Numbered from the stretch's first letter, positions 7,940-16,505 are shown. The stretch is 37,057 nt of DNA from Rubrobacter taiwanensis (GCF_004337705.1 NZ_SKBU01000026.1:1-37057), one strand, 5' to 3'. Numbers and translations: made by a program. Notes: generated from the sequence alone by a model not told the origin.

Positions 7940-8244
7940 TAACGCTGCTCGTTGCGCTCATCATCGGCGCGTTGCTCTTCGGGATCGGTCTCTACGGGGC
8001 GCTCAGTCAGACGAATTTGGTCATGATCATGATGGGCGTCGAGCTGATGCTCGGCGGCGCGATGGTCAACCTGGTCGCCTTCTGGCGCTTTTTGCACCCC
8101 GAGGTCTACGCCGGGCAGGTGTTCGTCCTCGTCGTGATGACCGTGATGGCCCTGGAGATGGCGGTCGGCTTCGGTGTTGGGACCGCCCGCTTCCGCGCCA
8201 GGGGCTCGGTAGAGATGGAAGAGGCCCGGGAGCTCAAGGGATGA
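7936..8244 (+). CDS. nuoK: NuoK-like complex I membrane subunit
   Basis: The ATG overlaps the NuoJ stop (ATGA). The 102-residue, three-helix protein matches NuoK in length and sequence. It keeps the two membrane glutamates needed for proton transfer, Glu36 in GVELMLGGAM and Glu74 in MALEMAVGFG, plus the FGIGLYGAL start and GQVFVLVVMTV. Ion-channel residues are therefore intact here, in contrast to the altered redox-side subunits. Start and stop are both coupled to neighbours by four-base overlaps, so the subunits are probably made in fixed ratio. Confidence 0.92.
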   Translation: MITLLVALIIGALLFGIGLYGALSQTNLVMIMMGVELMLGGAMVNLVAFWRFLHPEVYAGQVFVLVVMTVMALEMAVGFGVGTARFRARGSVEMEEARELKG

Positions 8245-10142
8245 CCTGCCTCGCCATCCTCGGGCCGCTGGCGGCCGCCGCGGCGATCCTCATCCTCCGG
8301 CGCGGAGCTGCGGCGCTCGCCCTGCTCGGGGCCGGGGTGGGCCTGGTAGCCGCCCTCGCGACCCTCGCCCGCGTCGCCTCCGGCGAGCGCTACTCGGCGG
8401 TGCTGCCGGGGCTGCCGGAGTTGCCCTTGCGCCTCGTCGCCGAGCCGCTTACCGCGGTGCTCGCCGTGGCCGTCGCCATCGCGAGCGCACTGATCCTCAC
8501 CTATGCGGCGGGCTACATGCGGGGCGAGCGGGGCGGGCCGCGCTTCTTTGCCGGGATGTCGTTCTTCGTCGCGGCGATGCAGGCGCTCGTCTTCGCCGGC
8601 GACTGGGTGCTGCTGCTGGCCTCGTGGGAGCTGATCGGTCTCAGCAGCTACCTTCTCATCGGCTTCTGGTACCGGCGGCCGGGCGTGGGCTCCGCCGCGA
8701 CCCGAGCCTTCCTCTACACCCGCACGGCCGACCTGGGACTCTACGTCGCGGTCTTCGTCCTGATCTGGCAGGCGGGGACGAGCGAGATCTCACGAACGCT
8801 GGAGACCGGTGGGACCGCTGCCGTGGTAGCGGGCCTGCTGCTCCTGGTAGCCGCTGCCGGAAAGTCGGCGCAGGCCCCGCTCTACGGGTGGCTGCAGGAC
8901 GCCATGGTCGGGCCCACCCCGGTCTCGGCGCTCCTGCACTCGGCCACCCTGGTTGCGGCCGGTGCGATCCTCCTGATACGCGCCTTCCCGCTGCTTCCCG
9001 AAGAGGCGCTGCTGGTCGCCGGGCTTCTCGGCGGCATCACAGCTGTTATAACCGGCGTGATCGCCGTAGCGCAGGGAGACCTCAAGCGTCTGCTCGCGGC
9101 CTCGACCTCCAGCCAGTACGGCCTCATGCTGCTGGCGGTGGGGGCGGGCTCGCCGGTCGCCGCCCTGTTCCACCTTGTCGCCCACGCCGCGATGAAGAGC
9201 TCGCTCTTTCTCGGCGCCGGAGTCTTCCAGAGCGCTCGCGGCTCCACCGCCTTCGGGGATCTCGCCGGAGTGGGGCGGGGGCACCGCCTGACCTTCGCCG
9301 GGTTTACGGTAGCGGGGCTCGCCCTGGCCGGCCTCCCGCCCCTGAGCGGGTTCTTCTCTAAGGACGCAGTTCTGGCCGCCGCCTTCGAGTCGGAGCGGGC
9401 CTGGCTGCTCGTCCCTCCGGCCCTCCTGGCGACCGCGCTGACCGGCGTCTACGTCGCCCGCGCCCTGCGGCTTCTGTGGCGCGGCGAGGGAGGCGGTGCA
9501 CCGGTCTCGGGAGCGTGGTGGATGGGGGGCGGCCTCACTCCGTTCGTCGTGCTGGCCGCCTCGCTGGGCCTCGCCGGAGAACCGCTAGCCCGGCTGCTGG
9601 GGGCGGAGATCCCGCAGGATCTGCTCTCCGCCATCCTCGGACTTGCGGCCGCGCTCCTCGGCCTCTCTTTCGGATGGACGCTTTCCGGCGGGAGGATGCC
9701 CGGACCGCTCCTGACCTCCGCGGAGAGAGGGTTCCGCATCGGCAGCGGGTTCTACGGGCTCGTGGCTCGTCCCGCGCTGGCGCTGGCCGCCGCCCTCGAC
9801 TTGCTGGACCGCGGCCTCCACGGCAAGATCACAACCGCCGTTGGCCGCGGAGCTCCCTCCGCGGCGCATCTGGTGGATCTCTCTGATCGCGGCTTGCACC
9901 GGGCCGTGTTCGGCGTGGGGCGCGCCTCCCTGGAGGTGGCGAGGGCCACCAGGGTCTCGGACGAGTCGGGCATCGACGGCGCCATAAGGGCTCTGGTGCG
10001 CGGGACGAGGAGGCTGGGAGGCCAGGCCAGAGAGTTGCAGACGGGCCTCATCCACAGGGAGCTTTTGATCGCCGTGGCCGCCGGGGCTCTCGTCCTCGCG
10101 GCCCTGGCTGTTGGTGCCATCGGAGCGGGGGGAGGTCTCTGA
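8241..10142 (+). CDS. nuoL: NuoL-like antiporter-type subunit
   Basis: This 633-residue protein has many helices and the Mrp/NuoL antiporter fold. Key proton-path residues are present: Glu130 in SWELIGLSSYLLIGF, Lys208 in AAAGKSAQAPLYGWL, His233 in LLHSATLV and Lys374 in SGFFSKDAVL. A C-terminal part after residue about 500 includes amphipathic stretches and a last hydrophobic helix (LLIAVAAGALVLAALAVGA), matching the lateral helix and anchor of NuoL. The ATG overlaps the NuoK stop (ATGA). The protein probably moves protons or sodium; the sequence alone does not settle the ion. The length is typical of the family. Confidence 0.93.
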   Translation: MTCLAILGPLAAAAAILILRRGAAALALLGAGVGLVAALATLARVASGERYSAVLPGLPELPLRLVAEPLTAVLAVAVAIASALILTYAAGYMRGERGGPRFFAGMSFFVAAMQALVFAGDWVLLLASWELIGLSSYLLIGFWYRRPGVGSAATRAFLYTRTADLGLYVAVFVLIWQAGTSEISRTLETGGTAAVVAGLLLLVAAAGKSAQAPLYGWLQDAMVGPTPVSALLHSATLVAAGAILLIRAFPLLPEEALLVAGLLGGITAVITGVIAVAQGDLKRLLAASTSSQYGLMLLAVGAGSPVAALFHLVAHAAMKSSLFLGAGVFQSARGSTAFGDLAGVGRGHRLTFAGFTVAGLALAGLPPLSGFFSKDAVLAAAFESERAWLLVPPALLATALTGVYVARALRLLWRGEGGGAPVSGAWWMGGGLTPFVVLAASLGLAGEPLARLLGAEIPQDLLSAILGLAAALLGLSFGWTLSGGRMPGPLLTSAERGFRIGSGFYGLVARPALALAAALDLLDRGLHGKITTAVGRGAPSAAHLVDLSDRGLHRAVFGVGRASLEVARATRVSDESGIDGAIRALVRGTRRLGGQARELQTGLIHRELLIAVAAGALVLAALAVGAIGAGGGL

Positions 10143-10144
10143 GC

Positions 10145-11611
10145 TTGTTGCCCATCGTGTCCATAACGCTCTTCTTGCCGCTGCTTGGAGCGGCGGTACT
10201 GGTGGCCCTTCCGGGAGTCTCGGCGCGTATTGCGCACGCCATCGGCGTGAGCTTCTCCGGGCTGGCCCTCCTCGGGGCCTTCTGGATGTGGGCTCGCGGG
10301 GCGGGGGAGGGCTTCTCCCAGATCGAGGAGGTGGAGTGGATACCGTCTCTGGGGGCCGCCTACCGCGTCGGGGTAGACGGCATAAGCCTCCCACTCGTCC
10401 TGATGACGGCGATCCTGTTCTTCGTTTCGATGGTCTTCTCCGCCGGCGTCCGGGAGCGGGCTCGCTCCTACGTGGCGCTTTTCCTGCTTTTGGAGACCGC
10501 GAGCATCGGCGTCTTCGTGGCGCTGGACGCGATCCTGTTCTACGTCTTCTTCGAGGTGACGCTCGTCGGGATGTACTTTATCATCGCCGGGTGGGGCTAC
10601 GAGGACCGCCAGAGGGCGGCTCTGACGTTCTTCATCTACACCCTGCTCGGGAGCCTGCCCCTGCTCCTGGCGATCCTGGCGCTCTACCTGGGCAGCGATC
10701 CTAACACCTTCGATATGCGCGAGCTAATCGCCAGCCCGCCGCTCACCGGGCTGGCGGCGACGCTGGCCCTGATCGCCATGCTCGTCACCTTCTTCGTCAA
10801 GATCCCGGTCATACCGGTACACACCTGGCTGCCGGCGGCCCACGTTGAGGCCCCGACCGCCGGGAGCGTCATCCTGGCCGGGGTGCTGCTGAAGCTCGGC
10901 ACCTACGGGCTGGTGCGTTTCGCATTGCAGATGACGCCCGACGCCTTCAGGGCGCTTGCTCCCATAGTTGCCGGCGTCGCCGTCGTGTCTGCGCTCTACG
11001 GCGCGTTCGTCGCCCTGGCGCAGACCGACCTCAAGCGCATGGTGGCTTACACCAGCGTCAACCACATGGGCTACTTGGTCCTCGGGGTTGCGGTAGCCGC
11101 CGCCGCGGCCGACCCGAACGCCGGGGTTCTGGCGCTCGACGGGGCGGTCCTGCAGATGGTGGCCCACGGGTTCGTCACTGGGGCGCTCTTCCTGCTCGTC
11201 GGCATGCTGCAGGACCGGGCTCACACGCGCGAGATGGGCGATTTCAGCGGGCTCTTGCGGATCGTGCCCGCCCTCGGGTGGGCCTTCGTTCTGGCCGCCT
11301 TCGCCTCTTTGGGCCTGCCGGGCCTCGCCCACTTCCCGGCGGAGTTTCAGATCTTTCTCGGCGCCCTCGGGGTGTATCCGGCGGCCGTGATCGCGGTCCT
11401 CGGGATCGCGGTCACGGCCGGGCTGTACCTCAGAGCCATACAGGCTGTTTTTCTGGGTGAAGCCAGGGACGAGTGGACCGGGCTCAAGGATCTGGGCACG
11501 CGCGAGCTGCTCTCGCTCGTGCCCCTCCTCGCGCTCACCGTCTTGCTCGGGGTAGCCCCGTTCCTGGTGCTCGACGTGGTGCACGCGACGACGCAGGGAA
11601 TCCTGCCATGA
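10145..11611 (+). CDS. nuoM: NuoM-like antiporter-type subunit
   Basis: The TTG at 10145 stands eight bases after GGGGGAGG, with a second TTG directly behind it; no ATG fits. The 488-residue product has about 14 helices and complete NuoM motifs: Glu137 in YVFFEVTLVGMYFIIAGWG, Lys219 in FFVKIPVIPVHTWLP, Lys250 in LLKLGTYG, and a C-terminal acidic site in GLAHFPAEFQIF. It is an antiporter-like proton channel of the membrane arm. The gap to nuoL is two bases, and nuoN overlaps the end. Confidence 0.93.
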   Translation: MLPIVSITLFLPLLGAAVLVALPGVSARIAHAIGVSFSGLALLGAFWMWARGAGEGFSQIEEVEWIPSLGAAYRVGVDGISLPLVLMTAILFFVSMVFSAGVRERARSYVALFLLLETASIGVFVALDAILFYVFFEVTLVGMYFIIAGWGYEDRQRAALTFFIYTLLGSLPLLLAILALYLGSDPNTFDMRELIASPPLTGLAATLALIAMLVTFFVKIPVIPVHTWLPAAHVEAPTAGSVILAGVLLKLGTYGLVRFALQMTPDAFRALAPIVAGVAVVSALYGAFVALAQTDLKRMVAYTSVNHMGYLVLGVAVAAAAADPNAGVLALDGAVLQMVAHGFVTGALFLLVGMLQDRAHTREMGDFSGLLRIVPALGWAFVLAAFASLGLPGLAHFPAEFQIFLGALGVYPAAVIAVLGIAVTAGLYLRAIQAVFLGEARDEWTGLKDLGTRELLSLVPLLALTVLLGVAPFLVLDVVHATTQGILP

Positions 11612-12987
11612 ACGGCATGGAGATGGACATGACCCGGGACCTGGCGCTTCTGGCACCTGAGATAGCCGTGCTCCTGACCGCCGTGGGCGCGCTCATCCTG
11701 GAGATGGCGCGCCTGCCCCGCGTGGCGCTCCCCTTCACCGTGATCGGGCTGCTCGTCGCTACGGCTCTTACCTTCCCGCTGCTCGGCACCGAGACAATGG
11801 TCTTCATGGGCACGTTCCGTATCGACTCTTTAAGCGTGTGGGCCAAGCTCGCGCTACTGCCGGCCACGGCCCTCTGCACGGTGCTGGCCTACCCGGAGAT
11901 CAAAGACACAGACCGGGAAGGCACCGTCTACGCCCTCTTCTCGTTCGCCGCCATCGGAGCGCTCGCGCTCGCCGGAGCGGGCGACCTGATGTTCGTGGTG
12001 CTGGGCGTGCTGCTCTCCTCCTTGGGCTCCTTCGCCCTGGTAGCCTACCCCAGAGACGACCGGGCCACCGAGGCGGCGATGAAGTACTTCGTCTTCGGCT
12101 CGGTTACAGGAGCTATCATGGTCTTCGGGCTCACCTACTGGTTCGGAGCGACGGGCTCCACGCTGCTCTCCGGGCTGGGGTCGCTTGAGGGCGCGCTGCT
12201 CGCCGCCGCCTTCGGGTTGGTTGCGGTTCTGGTGGGCCTCGGCTACAAGGCCGCGGTAGCGCCGTTTCACTTCTGGGCGCCGGACGCCTACGACGGCGCG
12301 CCCGTCGCTGTGGCCGCCTACCTCTCGATCGTTCCCAAAGTCGGCGCCATCTTCGCCCTCGTACAGGTCGTGCGCCACCTGCCCGACGGTACCGGCTGGC
12401 CGCTGGCGGTCGCGGCGCTGGCCGTACTCTCCATGACCTACGGCAACCTGGCCGCGCTAGTGCAGGAGAACGTGGTCAGGCTCCTGGCCTACTCCTCGAT
12501 AGCGCAGTCCGGTTACTTCCTGCTCGGGGTCGCGGCCTTCGGCAGGAGCGACTTGGCCGTCCCGGCGCTCGTCGTCTTCGCCGCGGCTTACGCCGCGATG
12601 AACCTGGGAGCATTCGCGGTCGTCGCGCTGGCGGGCAGGCACCTGCGCGACTTCGACGGCCTGGGACGCTCGGCGCCGCTGGCCGGAGCGGCGATGGTAA
12701 TCTTCCTGATCTCGCTCGTCGGCGTGCCGCCGCTCGCCGGGTTCGTGGGCAAGTTCCTGCTCTTCGGGGCCGCAATCGGCGCCGGCTTCGCCTGGCTGGC
12801 CGTGGCCGGGATCCTGAACAGCGTCCTCTCGCTCGGGGTCTACCTGCGGATCGTCGTCCCGATGTACCGGGCACCGAAGGAGGCGCCGGTCTCCGCGCGT
12901 TCGGTCGCGGCGGTCTGGGGGATAGCACTCTTCGCCACGTTTGCCATCGGCGTCGCGGCGCAGGCGCTGCTCGTCTGGGTCCTGTAG
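11608..12987 (+). CDS. nuoN: NuoN-like antiporter-type subunit lacking the helix-5 glutamate
   Basis: The ATG overlaps the NuoM stop (ATGA) and gives 459 residues, near the usual NuoN length. Recognised motifs are GLGYKAAVAPFHFWAPDAY (Lys214), VPKVGA (Lys244), SSIAQSGYFLLG and GVPPLAGFVGKFLLF. On helix 5, standard NuoN reads LGIELLSLSSYVL with an essential glutamate; this protein reads LGVLLSSLGSFALVAY (132-147), so the glutamate is replaced by a hydrophobic residue near 135. NuoL and NuoM of the same operon keep theirs. The gene ends the operon three bases from the convergent decarboxylase gene, and no hairpin separates them. Confidence 0.92.
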   Translation: MNGMEMDMTRDLALLAPEIAVLLTAVGALILEMARLPRVALPFTVIGLLVATALTFPLLGTETMVFMGTFRIDSLSVWAKLALLPATALCTVLAYPEIKDTDREGTVYALFSFAAIGALALAGAGDLMFVVLGVLLSSLGSFALVAYPRDDRATEAAMKYFVFGSVTGAIMVFGLTYWFGATGSTLLSGLGSLEGALLAAAFGLVAVLVGLGYKAAVAPFHFWAPDAYDGAPVAVAAYLSIVPKVGAIFALVQVVRHLPDGTGWPLAVAALAVLSMTYGNLAALVQENVVRLLAYSSIAQSGYFLLGVAAFGRSDLAVPALVVFAAAYAAMNLGAFAVVALAGRHLRDFDGLGRSAPLAGAAMVIFLISLVGVPPLAGFVGKFLLFGAAIGAGFAWLAVAGILNSVLSLGVYLRIVVPMYRAPKEAPVSARSVAAVWGIALFATFAIGVAAQALLVWVL

Positions 12988-12990
12988 GCG

Positions 12991-14571
12991 CTATACCAGC
13001 GGCTCTACTCTCCGGTCCACCATTACGTTGAGCAGGTACGGCCGGTCCGAGCTCAGGGCTCGGTCCAGCTCCGTTCCCAGCTCTTCGGGGCGCTCCGCGG
13101 TCCCGGCCCCGCACCCGAAGCCTTCTGCTATGCGGGGGATGTCCAGGTGCGGCAGATCGAGGCTGGGGATATTCTTGCCGGTCTCTATGAATTCGCTGAA
13201 CGCTTTTAGGATCGCGTACTGCCCGTTGTTGAGCACGACGAAGAGGACCGGGGCCCCGTACCGGGCCGCGCTCCAGAGCGCCTGCGGCGCGTACAGGCTG
13301 GCTCCGTCTCCGACCACGCAGACCACCCGCCGCTCCGGGGAGGCGAGCTGGAGCCCGACCGCCGCCGGCATGGCGAATCCCAGGCCCCCGCTCCCGGTGA
13401 CGTAGTAGCTGCCGGGGCGGCTCGTGCGCAGGTAGCGGCCCGTGATCCCCATGTGCGAGGAGGCCTCGTCGGTCAGGATCGCATCCTCCGGCATCCTGCG
13501 GGCGAGCTCGCAGGCCACGTAGTCCACCGGGAGGGGAGTCCGGGCCTCCGGGACCGGCGGCTCCGGAGACGGATCCGGGAGCTCGCGGTCTATCTCCGGC
13601 AGGAGCTCCAGGAGCCCCCGCGCGGCGAGCGCCACGTCCCCGACGACGCTCGTGCCCGCCGCAGCGTAGGCGGCCTCCTGCGGGTCTTCGGTGATGTGCA
13701 CGAGGGCGGTGCCCGGCTCCAAGACCGGACCGGGGACGTAGGGGTAGTAGAGGAAGACCGGCGCTCCGAGCACGAGCACCGCGTCGTGCCCCGAGAGCCG
13801 CTGCGCTATTGCGGCCTGGGCGGGCGGCAGGTGGCCCCGGAAGAGCGGGTGCGTCTGGGGGAACCCGGCCTGCGGCCAGACCGGGGCGGCCCAGACCGGG
13901 GCCCGCAGCCGCTCGGCCAGCAGCACCGCCTCCTTCCAGGCGCCGCAACGGTCCACGCCGCCGCCGGCCACCATGGCGGGATTCCGGCTCTCCCGCAGCG
14001 TGCGGGCTGCCGCCTCCAGGCTCTCCGGGTCCGGCGCGGTGCGGTGGCTCACCGCCCGGCTTTCGAGCGGTGATGCTTCCTTATCCCAGTCGTCCATCGG
14101 GATCGAGACGAAGACCGGACCGCGCGGGTGCTGCATGGCGGTGTGGTAGGCGCGGGAGAGGGTGCGGGGGACGTCTTGCGCCCGGGCAGGTTCGTTGCTC
14201 CACTTCACGTAGGGCCGGGCCAGCTCCACCAGCCGCCCGGAGAGCATCGGCTCCAGCGCCAGGTGTCGCCGGTCCTGCTGGCCGGCGGTGACCACGAGCG
14301 GTGCCCTGTTGTGGCAGGCGGTGACGATCGCGCCCATCGCGTTGCCTAAGCCCGCGGAGGTGTGCAGGTTCACCAGCGCCGCCTGGCGGGTCCCCTGGGC
14401 GTAGCCGTCGGCCATGCCGACCACGGCCCCCTCGTGCAGGCCCATGACGTAGCGGAAGTCACCGGGCAGTTCCTTCAGCATCGGCAGCTCGGTGGAGCCC
14501 GGGTTGCCGAAGATGGTGGTCATCCCGAGCTCGCGCAGCAACTCTACCGTGACTTCGCGCACCGTCGGCAT
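12991..14571 (-). CDS. ThDP-dependent enzyme of the benzoylformate decarboxylase family
   Basis: This 526-residue protein matches benzoylformate decarboxylase in length and in numbering of key residues: Ser26 in NPGSTELP, Glu47 in GLHEGAVVG (cofactor activation) and His70 in NLHTSAGLG. The thiamine diphosphate motif is GDGASLYAPQALW followed by VLNNGQY. The family reaction is non-oxidative decarboxylation of an aromatic 2-oxo acid to an aldehyde. The segment equivalent to RYHQYDPG, which carries catalytic His281 in the Pseudomonas enzyme, reads LYYPYVPG with Tyr276 in that place, so substrate or chemistry may differ. The ATG at 14571 follows AAGGAGGAGG; a GTG at 14592 would absorb that site. 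The gene is divergent from an acyl-CoA ligase gene. Confidence 0.85.
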   Translation of the reverse strand: MPTVREVTVELLRELGMTTIFGNPGSTELPMLKELPGDFRYVMGLHEGAVVGMADGYAQGTRQAALVNLHTSAGLGNAMGAIVTACHNRAPLVVTAGQQDRRHLALEPMLSGRLVELARPYVKWSNEPARAQDVPRTLSRAYHTAMQHPRGPVFVSIPMDDWDKEASPLESRAVSHRTAPDPESLEAAARTLRESRNPAMVAGGGVDRCGAWKEAVLLAERLRAPVWAAPVWPQAGFPQTHPLFRGHLPPAQAAIAQRLSGHDAVLVLGAPVFLYYPYVPGPVLEPGTALVHITEDPQEAAYAAAGTSVVGDVALAARGLLELLPEIDRELPDPSPEPPVPEARTPLPVDYVACELARRMPEDAILTDEASSHMGITGRYLRTSRPGSYYVTGSGGLGFAMPAAVGLQLASPERRVVCVVGDGASLYAPQALWSAARYGAPVLFVVLNNGQYAILKAFSEFIETGKNIPSLDLPHLDIPRIAEGFGCGAGTAERPEELGTELDRALSSDRPYLLNVMVDRRVEPLV

Positions 14572-14653
14572 CGCGCCTACCTCCTCCTTCACCGCAGCGT
14601 CGATCTCACATCTTAACAGCGGTCGGGTATCATTAGGTGCGAAGGGGAAATAT

Positions 14654-14665
14654 TCCTTGCAAGGA
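14654..14665. repeat. Palindrome overlapping the acyl-CoA ligase ribosome-binding site
   Basis: TCCTTGCAAGGA is a perfect 12-base palindrome in the 101-base gap between two divergent genes. Its right half is part of the AAGGAGGA ribosome-binding site of the downstream ligase. It could be an operator for a TetR- or FadR-like repressor of the pathway, or a small RNA fold masking the site. No clear -35/-10 pair is seen for either gene. Confidence 0.35.
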
Positions 14666-14672
14666 GGAGAGC

Positions 14673-16295
14673 ATGAACGGCCTGATCATGGACTACCAGC
14701 TCGTCCTTCCGGCCATTCTGCGGCGGGCGGAGCAGCTCCACGGTCCGCGCGAGATCGTCACCCGCCGCCCCGACAAGAGCTTCCACCGCTACACCTATGC
14801 CGACTTCGTGCGCCGGGCGAAGCGGCTCTCGGTCGCGCTGAAGCGGCTGGGGGTGGAGTCCGGCGACCGGGTCGCCACCCTGGCCTGGAATCATCACCAG
14901 CACCTCGAAGCGTACTTCGGCATCCCGGCCGCCGGAGCGGTCGTGCACACCATCAACCCGCGCCTGCACCGGGACGATCTGGCCTACATCGTGAACCACG
15001 CCCGGGACAGGATTCTCCTGCTCGACGGGACCCTCCTCAGGGTCTTCGAGCAGTTCCGGGACGACGTGGACCTGGAGCGCGTGGTGGTCATCTCGCACGG
15101 TGAAGACGTGCCGGAGGGGATGCTGGACTACGAGGAGCTGCTGGAGGGGGCGGACGAGTCGGAGTTCGAGTACCCGGAGCTGGACGAGAGGCAGGCGGCG
15201 GCGATGTGCTACACCTCCGGGACGACGGGCCGGCCCAAGGGCGTGCTGTATTCGCACCGGGCGCTCGTGGTCCACTCCCTGGTGACGGCGCTGGCCGAGA
15301 CGCTGGCCATCAAGGAGCCGGACGCGGTGCTGCCGGTCGTCCCGATGTTCCACGTCAACGCCTGGGGCCTGCCGTTCACCTCGACGCTGGCCGGGGCCAA
15401 GCAGGTCTTCCCCGGGCCGCACCTGGACCCCCAGAGCCTGCTGGAGAACTTCGAGCGGGAGCGGGTGACGTTTACCGCCGGGGTGCCGACGGTGTTTCTG
15501 GCCGTGCTGCAGGCTCTGGACCGGGAGCCGGGCGGGTGGGATCTCTCGGCAATGCGCGCGATAGTGGTCGGGGGCTCGGCGGCGCCGGAGGGTATGATCC
15601 GGGCCTACCGCGAGCGTCACAACCTGAACGTCGTCCACGCCTGGGGGATGACGGAGATGAGCCCCATCGGGACAATCTGCCACCTCACGAGCGACCTCCT
15701 GCAGCTCCCGGAGGAGGAGCGGTACCGCTACCGGGCTACCCAGGGACGGCCGGTCCCGTTCGTGGAGATCCGGGCCCGGGGAGCGGAGGGCATCGTGCCC
15801 TGGGATGGTGAGACCTACGGGGAGCTGGAGGTGCGCGGGCCTTCGGTGGCGAGCGCCTACTACGAGGCCCCGGAGGACGACGGCAAGTTCACCCCGGACG
15901 GCTGGTTTAAGACCGGGGACATCGTGACCATAGACGAACGGGGGTACGTCGAGATCCAGGACCGCGCCAAGGACGTTATCAAGAGCGGGGGGGAGTGGAT
16001 CTCCTCGGTCGCGCTGGAGAACGCCCTGATGAGCCACCCCGCCGTGGCCGAGGCCGCGGTTATCGCCATCTCCGACGAGAAGTGGCAGGAGCGGCCGCTG
16101 GCGGTCGTGGTGCTTAAAGATGGCCAGAGCGCCACCGAAGAGGAGCTCATAGACTACCTGCGGCCCAGGTTTGCGAAGTTCTGGCTCCCGGACGCCGTGG
16201 AGTTCGTAGATGAGATCCCGCGCACCGCTACCGGCAAGTTCCTGAAGATGGCGCTGCGCGAGCAATTTAAGGACTACACGCCAGCGAAGAAGTAG
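14673..16295 (+). CDS. Fatty-acid or aryl acyl-CoA ligase (AMP-forming)
   Basis: This 540-residue protein belongs to the ANL adenylate-forming family. It shows the P-loop-like motif YTSGTTGRPKGVLYSH, the A5-type motif HAWGMTEMSP, the hinge region GWFKTGDIV...GYVEIQDRAKD, and the C-terminal TATGKFLKMALR with the catalytic lysine. Overall it resembles medium- and long-chain fatty acyl-CoA ligases (AlkK/FadD-like), with PMFHVNAWGLPF in the acyl pocket. It activates an acid to acyl-CoA using ATP. The ATG at 14673 follows AAGGAGGA. Neighbouring enoyl-CoA hydratase and acyl-CoA dehydrogenase genes suggest entry into beta-oxidation. A terminator follows at 16314. Confidence 0.9.
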   Translation: MNGLIMDYQLVLPAILRRAEQLHGPREIVTRRPDKSFHRYTYADFVRRAKRLSVALKRLGVESGDRVATLAWNHHQHLEAYFGIPAAGAVVHTINPRLHRDDLAYIVNHARDRILLLDGTLLRVFEQFRDDVDLERVVVISHGEDVPEGMLDYEELLEGADESEFEYPELDERQAAAMCYTSGTTGRPKGVLYSHRALVVHSLVTALAETLAIKEPDAVLPVVPMFHVNAWGLPFTSTLAGAKQVFPGPHLDPQSLLENFERERVTFTAGVPTVFLAVLQALDREPGGWDLSAMRAIVVGGSAAPEGMIRAYRERHNLNVVHAWGMTEMSPIGTICHLTSDLLQLPEEERYRYRATQGRPVPFVEIRARGAEGIVPWDGETYGELEVRGPSVASAYYEAPEDDGKFTPDGWFKTGDIVTIDERGYVEIQDRAKDVIKSGGEWISSVALENALMSHPAVAEAAVIAISDEKWQERPLAVVVLKDGQSATEEELIDYLRPRFAKFWLPDAVEFVDEIPRTATGKFLKMALREQFKDYTPAKK

Positions 16296-16313
16296 CCCGG
16301 ATTTCTCTCTTTC

Positions 16314-16339
16314 GCCCCCGGCCGCTTGCGGCCGGGGGC
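16314..16339 (+). terminator. Hairpin terminator after the acyl-CoA ligase gene
   Basis: GCCCCCGGCCG (16314-16324) pairs perfectly with CGGCCGGGGGC (16329-16339) around a CTTG tetraloop, 18 bases past the stop. The tail has only scattered T residues, so termination may rely on the stem. Confidence 0.7.
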
Positions 16340-16341
16340 TG

Positions 16342-16382
16342 TTGACTGGAGCACGGAAAATATGTAACTTTCCGTATACGGA
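16342..16382 (+). promoter_or_regulatory. Promoter and palindromic operator before the MHS transporter
   Basis: TTGACT (16342-16347), a 17-base spacer and TAACTT (16365-16370) form a plausible promoter. Directly after the -10 lies a perfect 12-base palindrome, TCCGTATACGGA (16371-16382). A further pair CGGAAA (16354-16359) and TTTCCG (16369-16374) overlaps the -10. The arrangement fits repression by a dimeric regulator at the transcription start. The leader to the ATG is about 125 bases, and I see no clear element in the rest of it. Confidence 0.5.
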
Positions 16383-16505
16383 GTCGCGTATTTTTGCGGT
16401 TGCAGTTGAGGCAGGAGGTGGGGAATCCTGGTGGAGTTGCGCTAACTGGAGACAGATGGGGTGAGGTTGAGAATTCTCTCGAACGGGGGTGATAGGGAGG
16501 CATGA

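Noticed and set aside
4522-12987. Mrp Na+/H+ antiporter operon
   Set aside because: NuoL, M and N resemble Mrp subunits, but NuoA, H, J and K match complex I and there are no MrpE, F or G genes.
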